Below are positions 1 to 10,047 of a stretch of 64,000 nucleotides of DNA, piece after piece. Numbering within the stretch: position 1 is the stretch's first letter; every line of letters begins with the position of its first letter. The translations under genes were made by a program, and so were the position numbers. The stretch comes from Sebastes aleutianus. Lineage: Eukaryota > Chordata > Actinopteri > Perciformes > Sebastidae. The notes beneath the pieces are model-generated. The model did not search any database, was not told the origin of the DNA, and was given only the letters and a program-made list of their open reading frames with translations. The stretch spans positions 159,501 to 223,500 of the forward strand of contig CAKAKS010000288.1 of NCBI GenBank assembly GCA_916700875.1, in the 5' to 3' direction.

Positions 1-2
1 GC

Positions 3-3000
3 CGGTACCAGTTCTGCAGCGGCTGCAACAACCCCTACCACAAGGTGAGGTAATCCAGAGAGAGGTTCTGAAGGTTTCTGACCTTCTGACATATGGACAT
101 TTCAGCATCAATTTTAGCATTAAAAAATATGCTCAAATCATAACATGGCAGACTGCAGCCCAACAGCTGTCAGTGTGTCAGTGTGTCAGTGTTTCAGTGT
201 TTCAGTGTTTCAGTGTGTCAGTGTGTCAGTGTGTCAGTGTGTCAACGTGCTGACTTGACTGCGACTTGTATTTGTTGTATTTGCTGTATTTGTTTTGTTC
301 TCCCTTGCAGACGGTTTGTAAGACGCCTCAGTGCGGTTACACCGGTCTACATGCTCATCACCCCCGGGACTGTCTCTTCTACCTCAGAGACTGGGAGCCG
401 CCCAGATTACAGGCCCTGCTACAGGTTTGTTTTGTCTCATGTTTTGTCATAATAGCTGTATTTTTTTATTGTTGGAATGGTTAATAATAATAAGGACAAA
501 GTTGGATTGTTGATTATTTTGTGATTAGAAAGACCACCACTATTGTGAATGTACAGTCATCAAATACCTTTACGGTAAATTATGCTTTGAATTATGGATG
601 TCAATCGATTCAAATATTTAATCGTGATTAATCGCACAGTTTTTATCTGTTCTAAATGAACCTTAAAGGGAGATTTGTCAAGTATTTAATCCTCTTATCA
701 ACATGGGAGTGGACAAATATGCTGCTTTATGTAAATGTATGTATATATTTATTATTGTAAATCAATTAACAACACAAAACAATGACAGATATTGTCCAGA
801 AACCCTCACAGGTACTGCATTTAGCATAAAACAATATGCTCCAATCATAACATGACAAACTGCAGCCCAACAGGCAACAACAGCTGTCAGTGTGTCAGTG
901 TGCTGACTTGACTATGACTTGCCCCCAAACTGCATGTGATTATCATAAAGTGTGCATGTCAATTTAGTGTAAGTTTGGAGCGTTATTTAACCTCCTTTGC
1001 AACAAGCTAGTCTGACATGGTTGGTACCGATGGATTCATCAGGTTTTATAGTTTCATATGATACCAGTATCTTCACTCTAACTTTGAAGCTGAACCCGCT
1101 ACGACCTCCGTAAGATCGATTGCGTAATGGTAAATTAATGTAACTGTTCTTCATGTTCTTTTTCTCTCCTCAGAGGAGCGGTGTGGAGTTCAACACAGAT
1201 CCTTCTAATGGAACTCAATCTGGTAAAACTCATCTAACTCTGTCTCAGAAAATATGATATTTAAATACTTCCTTTTATTGCCTCAGGCTTCAAACACATC
1301 CTGGAATTCCTGGAAAAACCTGGAATCCAGAGAAAAGTTGAATAAGATTTAGTTAACTGAATTCATAAAGTTGAAATCTAGATTTGATGGCAATGTTTTT
1401 GAGAAACTTTTCTAAAACAATTTAACATGAAAGTAAACATTTTAATCTCTAAATCCATGAGTATGTATTTTCTTTTTTTCTTTAAAAGTGTGGATTTTGC
1501 CTATCATTTGACTTTGTTCTCTCCTCTGTAACACAGAAGCTTGTTGTGTGATGGAGCAGAAAGATGAAGCAGGTCAGCAGATTGATTCACCGTGTGGCCT
1601 CCAAACACAGCCGGGACAAGCTGGACTCTGCGAGTGAGTGTCTGACTGCTGTAGATATTCTAATAGTTCATTCTCTCATTCTCATAGTATGGTAAAAAAA
1701 TAAAAATGTATATAGTATGTCAAAAAAAGTCATGTCGAAACATTTTATGTAAAAAAAAGTCATAGTATAGTATGTCGAAATCTTTCATGGAAAAAAAGTC
1801 ATGGAATAGTATGTCTAAAGATTTCATGAAAAAAGTCACAGTATAGAATGTCGAAAAATGTTATGAAAAAAAGTCAATGAATAGTATGTCGAAATTTTTT
1901 ATGGAAAAGAAGTTATAGTATAGTATGTCGAAAAAAAGTCAGGAGACAGTGTGCCTGCTAACCCTAACACATTTCTAAGTGTAGTCTTTAACAAAGGGTC
2001 TGTGTTTGTGCAGGAAGCACTACAGGGAGTACCTGGTGAGTCTGATAAACGCCCACTCTCTGGACCCCTCTCCCCTCTACGAGGCCAACGAGCTGACCCG
2101 GGCCTCTGAGAGGTACCAGGTGGACACGCAGAGAGGAGAGAGCGAGGACGACAACGTTTACCACGCTCGACTTCTCAAGGTCAGATACATTTGGTTTTGA
2201 TTGTGCGGCTCTGGGGGCTGCAGGGATCCTGGCCCCTTCCCTCCCCCCCCTCTCTCTCTCTCTCGCCACACTGGCAAGATGCTCTTTAGCAAGCCACTAA
2301 TCTGGTTTATTGCAGCCGACGATCTTTGCACCTACTCTTCTGTCTCTTTTCACGGTACCTTCAAAAGAAAGCAGAAATGTTAAATGCAATGAAGAAAGCA
2401 GTCGTCCTCTTTAGTCAACAAAACAGTAATTCTAATGTCAGGTCACACTATACATATTAGATTTACTTCCTAACATTTTCAGTGACACTTTTTCTGTGTA
2501 TCTATTAGGGCTGTCAAAGTGAATGCGATAACGCGTTAACGCATTAACACAATCGATCTTTGGGAGGTTGTTTCAGGCTACCATGTCATACTAGCTTGTA
2601 ATGAAGGAGGTTAAATAACGCTCCAAACTTACGCTAAATTTGGTGAGGAAAAACTGTCACGTCCATTTTCAAAGGGGTCCTCTGACCTCCAGATATGTGA
2701 ATGTGTGAGGACTTTTGTCCAAAAAAATGTCAGAAAAATGTCTGAACAAAAGTCAGAAAAATGTCAGAAAACAAAATCTGAAAAATGTCGAAAGAAAGTC
2801 CCAAAAATGTTTTAAAAAGTTCCAAATAGTCTAAAGAAAAGTCTGAAAAATATCCCAAAAAATTTGAAAAATATCTGAACAAAAGTCAGAAAAATTTCCA
2901 AAAATTTGAAAAATGTCTGAAAAATTTCAGGAAAAAAAAATCTGAAAAATGTTGAAAGAAAGTCCCAAAAATGTTTAAAAAAGTTCCAAATAGTCTAAAA

Positions 3001-3384
3001 AAAGTCTGAAAAATGTCAGAAAATGTAAAAAAAAAAAAAGTCAGAATAATGTCCAATAAAAAGTCTGAAAATTGTAAAAAGAAAAAAGTCAGAAAAATAC
3101 TAGCTTGTAGTGAAGGAGGTTAAATAACGCTCAAATTTACGCTAAATTTTGTCGAAGAAAAACTGTCATGGTCACTTTCAAAGGGGTCCCTTGACCTCTG
3201 ACCTCTGACCTCCCTAATATGTAGATTTTCTTGTGAATTTCAGTGCAATGTCTTTATACATACGGTCATGTATGTTGTTTTTTTCTGTAATGTTTAAGAT
3301 AAAGGACTCGACATCTGTTTGTTTTTTTACCTACAGAAACTAATGGAGGTCCCTCTTGGAGAGAAAGTTCCTCGAAACAAATGA
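3..3384 (+). CDS. rnf31: RNF31 (HOIP), catalytic subunit of the linear ubiquitin ligase LUBAC; 3' part only
   Basis: Six exons encode the last 171 residues: 3-44, 311-424, 1174-1222, 1537-1633, 2014-2179 and 3337-3384 (TGA). All have GT-AG borders and the phases join. The first exon reads [14 protein letters not shown], the end of the RING2 zinc domain. The next reads [13 protein letters not shown], the hallmark start of the LDD (linear-chain determining domain) unique to HOIP. The fifth gives [17 protein letters not shown], also an LDD hallmark, and the protein ends [12 protein letters not shown]. From the family: HOIP forms Met1-linked ubiquitin chains in the cytosol on NEMO and RIPK substrates, driving NF-kB signalling. 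The RING2 catalytic cysteine and all N-terminal domains lie left of the window. The gene is head-to-tail with irf9, as in mammals. No breaks are seen. The identification is firm. Confidence 0.95.
105..265 (-). repeat. Repeat A fragment with an internal CAGTGTGT expansion
   Basis: Lies in the first rnf31 intron of the window. The text AACATGGCAGACTGCAGCCC followed by CTGTCAGTGTGTCAGTG matches the other repeat A copies. Here the short CAGTGTGT motif has been multiplied about ten-fold (about 165-243) before the family sequence resumes (GCTGACTTGACTGCGACTTG). Confidence 0.7.
597..1127 (-). repeat. Repeat A, near full-length copy
   Basis: In the rnf31 intron between exons ending 424 and starting 1174. 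It starts TCAATCGATTCAAATATTTA and includes AAACCCTCACAGGTACTGC, AAACTGCATGTGATTATC and GTTTGGAGCGTTATTTAACC, all shared with the copies near 12.1, 17.1, 25.8, 37.8 and 51.6 kb. It looks like a non-autonomous element; the family name is not known to me. Confidence 0.75.
1690..1945 (+). repeat. Degenerate minisatellite (AGTATGTCGAAA type)
   Basis: About six units of roughly 40 bases built around CATAGTATAGTATGTCGAAA and ATGGAAAAAAAGTCA, in the rnf31 intron just before the exon at 2014. Confidence 0.75.
2510..3270 (+). repeat. Composite: repeat A part, AAAGTCTGAAAAATGT array, repeat A part
   Basis: In the last rnf31 intron. The left part (2510-2705) carries the repeat A text CATACTAGCTTGTAATGAAG and the TCAAAGGGGTCC block. 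Positions 2710-3090 are a degenerate minisatellite of AAAAGTCAGAAAAATGTC and AGTCTGAAAAATGTC units. Repeat A then restarts at ACTAGCTTGTAGTGAAGGAG (3098). The same array-to-A junction occurs in inverted orientation at about 17.63 kb. Confidence 0.8.
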
Positions 3385-3701
3385 AAGGTTCCTGATGGAA
3401 CGTCAGCAGCCTCCAGAAATCATCTTAAAGTCGCTTCATCGAACACAGAAGTTCACTCAAGTTGATTTCTGTCTGTTTTTTAGTTCTCACAGTTGAAGGT
3501 TCAACGTCTTCTGTCCTTGTTGATCATCTTGATAAACTGATAAACTGATCATGAAGGAATGAATCTGTTGGTTTATTTGTGATTCTCATCTCAGTTTTAT
3601 GATCGATCGATCATTGATTGAAAAAAAAGCTTCTCTTTGGAAATGTATGTTTTATAATGTCTATCTCACAGGAATGTAGCAATATGGGGTCAAATGATAT
3701 A

Positions 3702-3816
3702 AATAAATACAGAGAAATTAAGTTTAAGGGGTTAAAAGTAAAGATATTTTATCAGACTGTTTAGATTTTCTGCTGTCAGTTTGGCTTTATATATATATGA
3801 TGGATGAATCAATAAA
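3702..3816 (+). terminator. rnf31 poly(A) signals
   Basis: AATAAA at 3702-3707 and again at 3811-3816, about 320 and 430 bases past the rnf31 stop. Either would give a short 3' UTR. The choice cannot be made from sequence alone. Confidence 0.5.
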
Positions 3817-3899
3817 TAATCTGATTATTCTGAAACGTGGATGAACTCATTATTAAAAGTCCATTAAATCAACCCGTTATATTTTTCTCTAAAATCATT

Positions 3900-4460
3900 T
3901 GATGTCTTTTATTATTTTATGTAACACTTAACACAGTTTATTACTAATATATTAACATTATTATTACTAATACCTTAACATTATTAATATTATTACTAAC
4001 ACCTTAACATTATTATTGCTAATATGTTAAATTTTTTACATTATTACTAATACATTAACATTATTACTAATATGTTAAAATATTAATATTATTACTAATA
4101 TGTTAACATTATTAATATTATTACTAATACATTTGCGTTATATTACCAGTACATTAACATTATTGTTAAAATTATTAACATTATTAATAATTAATGTTAT
4201 ATTCCTGATACATCAACATTATTACTATGTTAAAATGATTTAACATTTTACTAATACATTTACAATATTACTAATAATTAACGTTATATTGCTAATGCAT
4301 TAACATTAATAACATTACTAATACTAATACATTAACGTTATATACATTAACATTAATAACATCATTTTATATTGCTAATGTGTTAACATTATTAACATTA
4401 TTCCTAATATATTAACCTTATCAACATTATTGCTAATACAGTTTATTAAAGTTTTTGTTA
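3900..4460 (+). repeat. AT-rich degenerate array (ATTAACATTATTACTAATAC type)
   Basis: Intergenic DNA between rnf31 and irf9. Variants of TTAACATTATTACTAATAC repeat with a period near 20. The same motif forms a second array at 6003-6365. I see no gene between 3385 and the irf9 promoter. Confidence 0.75.
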
Positions 4461-4482
4461 AATACTTTTACACTGCATGGAG

Positions 4483-4640
4483 CAGTGGTGGAATGCATTA
4501 ATATTAACTATTAAGTACTGTACTTAAGGATTGTGTGGTGCTTGTATTTGAGTATTTACATGTTCTACTACTTAATACTTAAACTCTGATACAATTCAGA
4601 ATGAAATGTACTTTGTACTCATCTACATTTGTTTTAAAGT
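4483..4640 (+). repeat. Repeat R copy, 5' part
   Basis: Starts GAGCAGTGGTGGAATGCATT and continues with AAGTACTGTACTTAAGGATT and a TTTGAGTATTTACATGTTC block typical of this teleost family. 4640-5400 is AT-rich and holds nothing I recognise. Confidence 0.6.
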
Positions 4641-5409
4641 TACTATATAATTATTTATTACTTTGTCCTTAAAAATATCACAAAATATATATTATATCAA
4701 TATTATATAATAATATCAGCTATTTTAATTACAGGAAAACTCCTTTAAGGGAATATTAGGAGGATCGTGGGCGTTAATATTAAAGAAAAGAATAGTAGTT
4801 GAGGAACTTTAATTATCAGAAACACGACAAAGTAATTATTTAACAGACTGAATGTAATAGGATGAATTAATGGGTATTATTTTTATATTGAAAATCCTTT
4901 GAATATTAGAGATTACAGGAATATTCCTTTTCTGTTTTTTTAATTTAACTTAAATTTTATTTTATTTATGTAATTTTTATTAACTTTTTTATTTTACTTA
5001 TTTAATTTTACTAAATGTATACTGATTTATTGTTATTCTACCGGGCACTGGTGCTAGAAATAGTACTTTTTATTTTATACACTTGACTTGTTGTAATTTT
5101 GAGCAATCTCTGGCACAAGAACTTCCTGATCTTATCTCGCAAAAACATTTATTTTATTGTATTTATCCAATATTTAACTGAAAAGGCCTCACTGAGATTA
5201 AAAAAATATATTTTTTTTAAAAAGTCCTGCATTGAAAATATTACTTAAAGTACAAAAAAGTAAAATTATTCATGATGCAGAATGTCCCATATCAGAATAT
5301 TGGATTATAATTATTGGTGCATTAATGTGTTAATCACTTTAAAGGTGGAGCTCATTTTAATGACTTTATATACTGCTGGGTAGTTTAATCTATAATAATA
5401 CATCATTTA

Positions 5410-5811
5410 TTAGTTTTAATGATCTAAATCTGCAAAGTAAGCAGTAAAAAGTACAATATTTCCCTCTGAGATGTAGTGGAGTAGACGTAGACCGTAGCAG
5501 AAAATAGAAATATTCAAGTAAAGTAAAAACTCACCAGCTGTGAGGCGGCGTCTTCCGTCTTTATCAGCTTGACCTGAATGACATCGCTGCTCCTCTTCCT
5601 CTTCCACTTCCTCTTCCTCATCCTCCTCTTGGTGACTTTAACTCTGCATTTCTTTTCAGGAACCACCACACCTAAACACAAAATACTAAACGTCAATTAT
5701 GTGATCAGTAAAACACTAAATAACCAAAATGAAAATACTCAAGTGAAGTACAAGTACCTCAAAATTGTACAAAAGTACAAAGTAAATGTACTTTCCACCA
5801 CTACAGCCCAA
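5410..5811 (-). pseudogene. Inverted extra copy of irf9 coding exon 4 with intron flanks, inside repeat R
   Basis: On the - strand, 5671 down to 5535 is a second copy of the irf9 exon at 14883-15034. It keeps [13 protein letters not shown] and the IKTED motif, the acceptor (TTTAG before GTGTGG) and the donor (CTG before GTGAGT). It is 137 nt against 152, a difference of 15, so frame and phase are kept and there is no stop. The serine run of the true exon is lost. Intron sequence on both sides also matches, including CACATAATTGACG upstream. Outside this, the - strand reads repeat R: GTGGTGGAAAGTACATTTAC (from about 5810) before it and CTCCACTACATCTCAGAGGG (about 5480) after it. No other irf9 exon is nearby on this strand, so it is a lone exon copy, not a gene. 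Confidence 0.85.
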
Positions 5812-5881
5812 TAACATAAAAGAGATAAGCTATGGCATAATTTAATTAATAAATAAATATGGAAAATAAAGACATTAAGAG

Positions 5882-6365
5882 CAGTGGTGGAATGTAACTA
5901 AGTACATTTACTGAAGTACAGTACTTTGTAAAAGTAGTGAGAAATGTTCATCACAATGACCCAGAGCCCAGAGTGACACCTTCACAATGTTAGTTTAGTC
6001 CAAACCTCAACATTCAACATTATTACTAAAACATTAACATTATTATTACTAATGCATTTACATTATCATTAATAATTTAACATTATTAACATTAATACTA
6101 ATACATTAAAATTATTACTAATATCTTAACATTATTGACATTATTACTAATATATTATTATTAACATTATTACTGATACGTTAACATTATGATTAATAAA
6201 TTAACATTATTAACATTATTACTAATACATTAAAATTATTAACATTATTACTAATACATTAAAATTATTAATATTGATACTAATACATTTAAATTATTAA
6301 CATTGATACTAATACATTTAAATTATTAACATTAATACTAATACATTTAAATTATTAACATTATT
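5882..6365 (+). repeat. Repeat R 5' end followed by a second ATTAACATTATTACTAATAC array
   Basis: 5882-5945 reads GCAGTGGTGGAATGTAACTA, AGTACATTTACTGAAGTACA (repeat R head, facing the inverted R copy that ends at 5811). 6003-6365 is an AT-rich array of the same unit as at 3900-4460. Confidence 0.7.
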
Positions 6366-6368
6366 ATG

Positions 6369-6369
<1 letters not shown>

Positions 6370-6438
<69 letters not shown>
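6370..6438 (+). repeat. (GT)n microsatellite
   Basis: An uninterrupted run of about 34 GT units, a short distance upstream of the presumed irf9 promoter. Confidence 0.95.
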
Positions 6439-6440
<2 letters not shown>

Positions 6441-6469
6441 GTTGTCGCCCCCTGGCGGCCAACACTCAC

Positions 6470-6601
6470 ATCACTTCCTTAAAGTCACGTGACTTCTGGG
6501 AAAAGGCTCGTCTGCTGAGAGGAGGCAGAAACACGCACACACACACACACTCATATACAACACACTCAGTCTGCAGCCGCCGCGGAGGAAACAGAACCGA
6601 G
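6470..6601 (+). promoter_or_regulatory. Probable irf9 promoter and non-coding first exon
   Basis: This is a GC-richer island between AT-rich blocks. It contains a TTCNNNGAA site of GAS type (TTCTGGGAA, 6494-6502), an E-box (CACGTG, 6487-6492) and a GAAA-type stretch (GGAAACAGAACCGAG) ending at a good donor, GGTAAAC (GT at 6602). Mammalian IRF9 genes are known to respond to STAT1 through a GAS element, which fits. The first-exon extent is inferred: no TATA is seen and the start site is not determined. Confidence 0.5.
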
Positions 6602-6611
6602 GTAAACGAAA

Positions 6612-6862
6612 CTCAACTCTACTTCCTTAAACTAACACCTTAACATCTATATTTAAATACAATAATACCAACCTTTAGACAGTAACAGCTACTAAACTCT
6701 ACTTCCTTAAACTAACACCTTAACATCTATATTTAAATACGATAATACCAACCTTTAGACAGTAACAGTAACAGCTACTAAACTCTACTTCCTTAAACTA
6801 ACACCTTAACGTCTATATTTAAATACAATATTACCAACCTGTAACAGTAACAGCTCACTGTG
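6612..6862 (+). repeat. Three tandem copies of an 80-86 bp unit
   Basis: The unit starting AACTCTACTTCCTTAAACTA begins at 6615, 6695 and 6781. The second copy carries an extra AGTAAC. The array lies immediately after the presumed first irf9 donor, so it is in the 5' UTR intron. Confidence 0.85.
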
Positions 6863-7039
6863 ACTCTGTTCCTCCGACCAGACTCACTAAACTCAGGATG
6901 AGAGACTAATGACAGGTTCTGTTTAGAGATATCTTGATTATCGTCTCGACTGGAGATGAAACTGAACACGAGTCTTAAATCGATATATTCATTTAATCAA
7001 ATAAACGTTTAGACATTTAAATGTTATGTTTTATTTTAT

Positions 7040-7213
7040 TGTGTTGTTGTTGTTTGTGCAGATATTTATTATGAATAAAGTGTTATTGAAGTGTCAGAGG
7101 AGGAGGAGCCTGTTGCGACATGGAGCTGATATCTGATGCTGCTTTATCATGAGTGTGTGTGTGTGTGTGTGTTGTTTATGATGTGTGTGTGTGTGTGTGT
7201 GTGTTGTTTATGA

Positions 7214-7244
<31 letters not shown>

Positions 7245-7289
7245 TGTTTATGATGTGTGTGTGCGTGTGTGTGTGTGTGTTGTTTATGA

Positions 7290-7325
<36 letters not shown>

Positions 7326-7742
7326 GTTTATGATGTGTGTGTGTGTGTGTGTGTGTGTTGTAAATGATGTGTGTGTGTGTGTTGTTTATGATGTGTGTGT
7401 GTGTGTGTGTTATTTATAATGTATGTGTGTGTGTGTTGTATATGATGTGTGTGTGTTTTTCTGTGTGTGTTGTATATGATGTGTGTGTGTGTGTGTGTGT
7501 CGCATATGATGTGTGAGTGTGTGTGTGCGTTATTTATAATGTGTGTGTGTGTGTGTGTTGTATATGATGTGTGTGTGTGTGTGTGTGTTGTTTATGATGT
7601 GTGTGTGTGTGTGTGTGTGTGTTGTATATGATGTGTGTGTGTGTTGTTTATAATGTATGTGTGTTGTTTATAATGTATGTGTGTGTGTTTGTGTGTGTGT
7701 TGTATATGATGTGTGTGTGTGTGTGTGTGTGTGTTGTTTATG

Positions 7743-7783
<41 letters not shown>

Positions 7784-7786
7784 ATA

Positions 7787-7821
<35 letters not shown>

Positions 7822-7960
7822 GTTTATGATGTGTGTGTGTGTTGTTTATGATGTTGTTTATTGTTGTTGTTTGTGCAGATACTTGTTATGAATAAAGTGT
7901 TATTGAAGTGTCCGAGGAGGAGGCGTGTTGTAACATGGATCTGATGCTTGTTTATTGTCT
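7040..7960 (+). repeat. GT-rich composite minisatellite flanked by a ~95 bp direct duplication
   Basis: 7153-7850 repeats (GT)n followed by TGTTTATGATG, TGTATATGATG or TATTTATAATG about 25 times. Both sides carry the same block: TTGTTTGTGCAGATATTTAT, GAATAAAGTGTTATTGAAGT, GAGGAGGAGG... at 7050-7150 and again at 7868-7960. Each copy has an acceptor-like TTGTGCAG. It lies in the irf9 5' UTR intron. Confidence 0.85.
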
Positions 7961-8058
7961 GTGTGTGTCTCTGTGTGTGTCTCTGTGTGTGTCTGTCTGT
8001 GTGTGTCTGTCTGTGTGTCTCTGTGTGTGTCTCTGGTGTTTTCAGTCTTTCAGGAGTC

Positions 8059-8113
8059 ATGGCTGCAGGGAGAATACGCTCCACGCGCAGACTGCGCTCG
8101 TGGATCGTCGAAC

Positions 8114-8165
<52 letters not shown>

Positions 8166-9983
8166 GAGATGAGGGAGGGGTTGAGGAAGAGAGGAAGGGA
8201 GGGAGGAGAAAGGAAAGGGAAAGAGAGTCACAACTTGCTCTCTAGTGACATTAAACAAACCTCTACATTATTACAAAAACATTAACATCATTAGATGGAA
8301 AATCAGCAACCATGAAATATTTCTGTATGAAAAAATTACTTTTATGATTCGATTGACAGAATATTAATTGGCATCTAATTAACGGTTTCAGCTGTGATTT
8401 TATGTTTTCATGTTTTTGTGTGCAAAAAATGTTGATTTTTAAAGTAACTAAGTAGTTTTATTGATAGAAAACCTGAAGGGTTGATTCATTTCATTATCAA
8501 TTAATCTGCCAAATTATTTTCTGGATTAGTTTATTGGTGTATAAAATGTCAAATTATATTGAAAATAAAATACAGTAAAATATTCAGTTTACAATGCAAA
8601 CAGCAGCAAATCCTCACATTTTAGAAACAAGAACAATTAAATAACTAATTATCAAAATGGATTAATTTTCTGTTGATAAATTAATCAGCAAGTTAGACCT
8701 GATATTTATTGATAATGTTATATTTGCATCTTTACTGCCTTATAGTATAAATAGATTTGTTTAGGGGAGTATTATAATTCAATATAAATTGTATTAATTG
8801 TAATTAAACTCCGTTGTTGTGTGTGTTTGGCTGCTGCAGGTCAGCAGTGGGAAATACGCGGGGCTGATGTGGGACGACGACGCCAAAACCATGTTCCGCA
8901 TCCCGTGGAAACACGCAGGGAAACAGGACTTCCGTAAAGACGAGGACGGCGCCATCTTCAAGGTCAGGATGCGTTTTTAGACTCTCTGAAACGGCATAAA
9001 AACCGAAGCGGAGGTTGACCTTTTTCATGACCTCTCCTGTCCTCCGCAGGCGTGGGCCGAGTATAAAGGCAAGCTGACGGACGGGGATCTGGACAACCCG
9101 GCCTCCTGGAAGACCCGTCTGCGCTGCGCCCTCAACAAGAGTCCAGAGTTCACGGAGGTGATGGAGCGAGCCCAGCTGGACATCTCGGAGCCCTACAAGG
9201 TCTACCGCCTGGTGCCCATCAGCGAGCAGGGTGAGCCTCAAACACACCTCACACACACTACTTAGATTTACAGACTTCCTGCTACACCGGGGGGGGGGGT
9301 GGAAATTAAGATTTCAGGCGAGCAAAAGAGGAGAACGCTGGTTTAATTTGGCTTGTGGTGAGTTACATATTAAGTGTTTCAGTCAGTTGATCTGCTCCAA
9401 ACAGACTCTCCACTGTTGCTCAAACATGAGGTCGTTTGAGTAAACTCAAAACATCATCACGAACAGAATATGCAAAATATAGAATCCTTTTCTTCGCCTC
9501 TTTGCATTAACTTTGTATGTAATCGCGCCGCGTGTGAACGCACCATCAGAGTTTGTTGACTGTTGGTCGAACAAAACAAGACGCTTGAAGCTCTGAGAAA
9601 GTGTGATTTCACAACTAGACAGATTCATTTATAATGAAACGTAAATGTCACACGGCAGCTTCGTGTGATGAGAAAGTAAACTTACCTTTCAGTTGATGTC
9701 AACGTCCCCTTCGTCCAAGCACCGTCCAGATCCAGAACATCAAATCAAATCAAATCAATTTATTTTTGTATAGCGTCAAATCACAACAGAAGTTATCTCA
9801 AGACGCTTTATATATAGAGCAGGTCTATGACCGTACACCATAGTTTAGAGACCCAACAGGATCCACCAAGCGCACTGTGGCCAGGAACAACTCCCCGATT
9901 ACTGGGAAGAAACCTGGAGCAGAACCGGGCGCAGGGCGGGCGGCCATCTGCCGAGACCGGCTGGGGGGATAGATAGATAGAGA

Positions 9984-10047
<64 letters not shown>

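Noticed and set aside
7153..7891. Cys/Val-rich frames
   Set aside because: (GT)n translation, with no other content.
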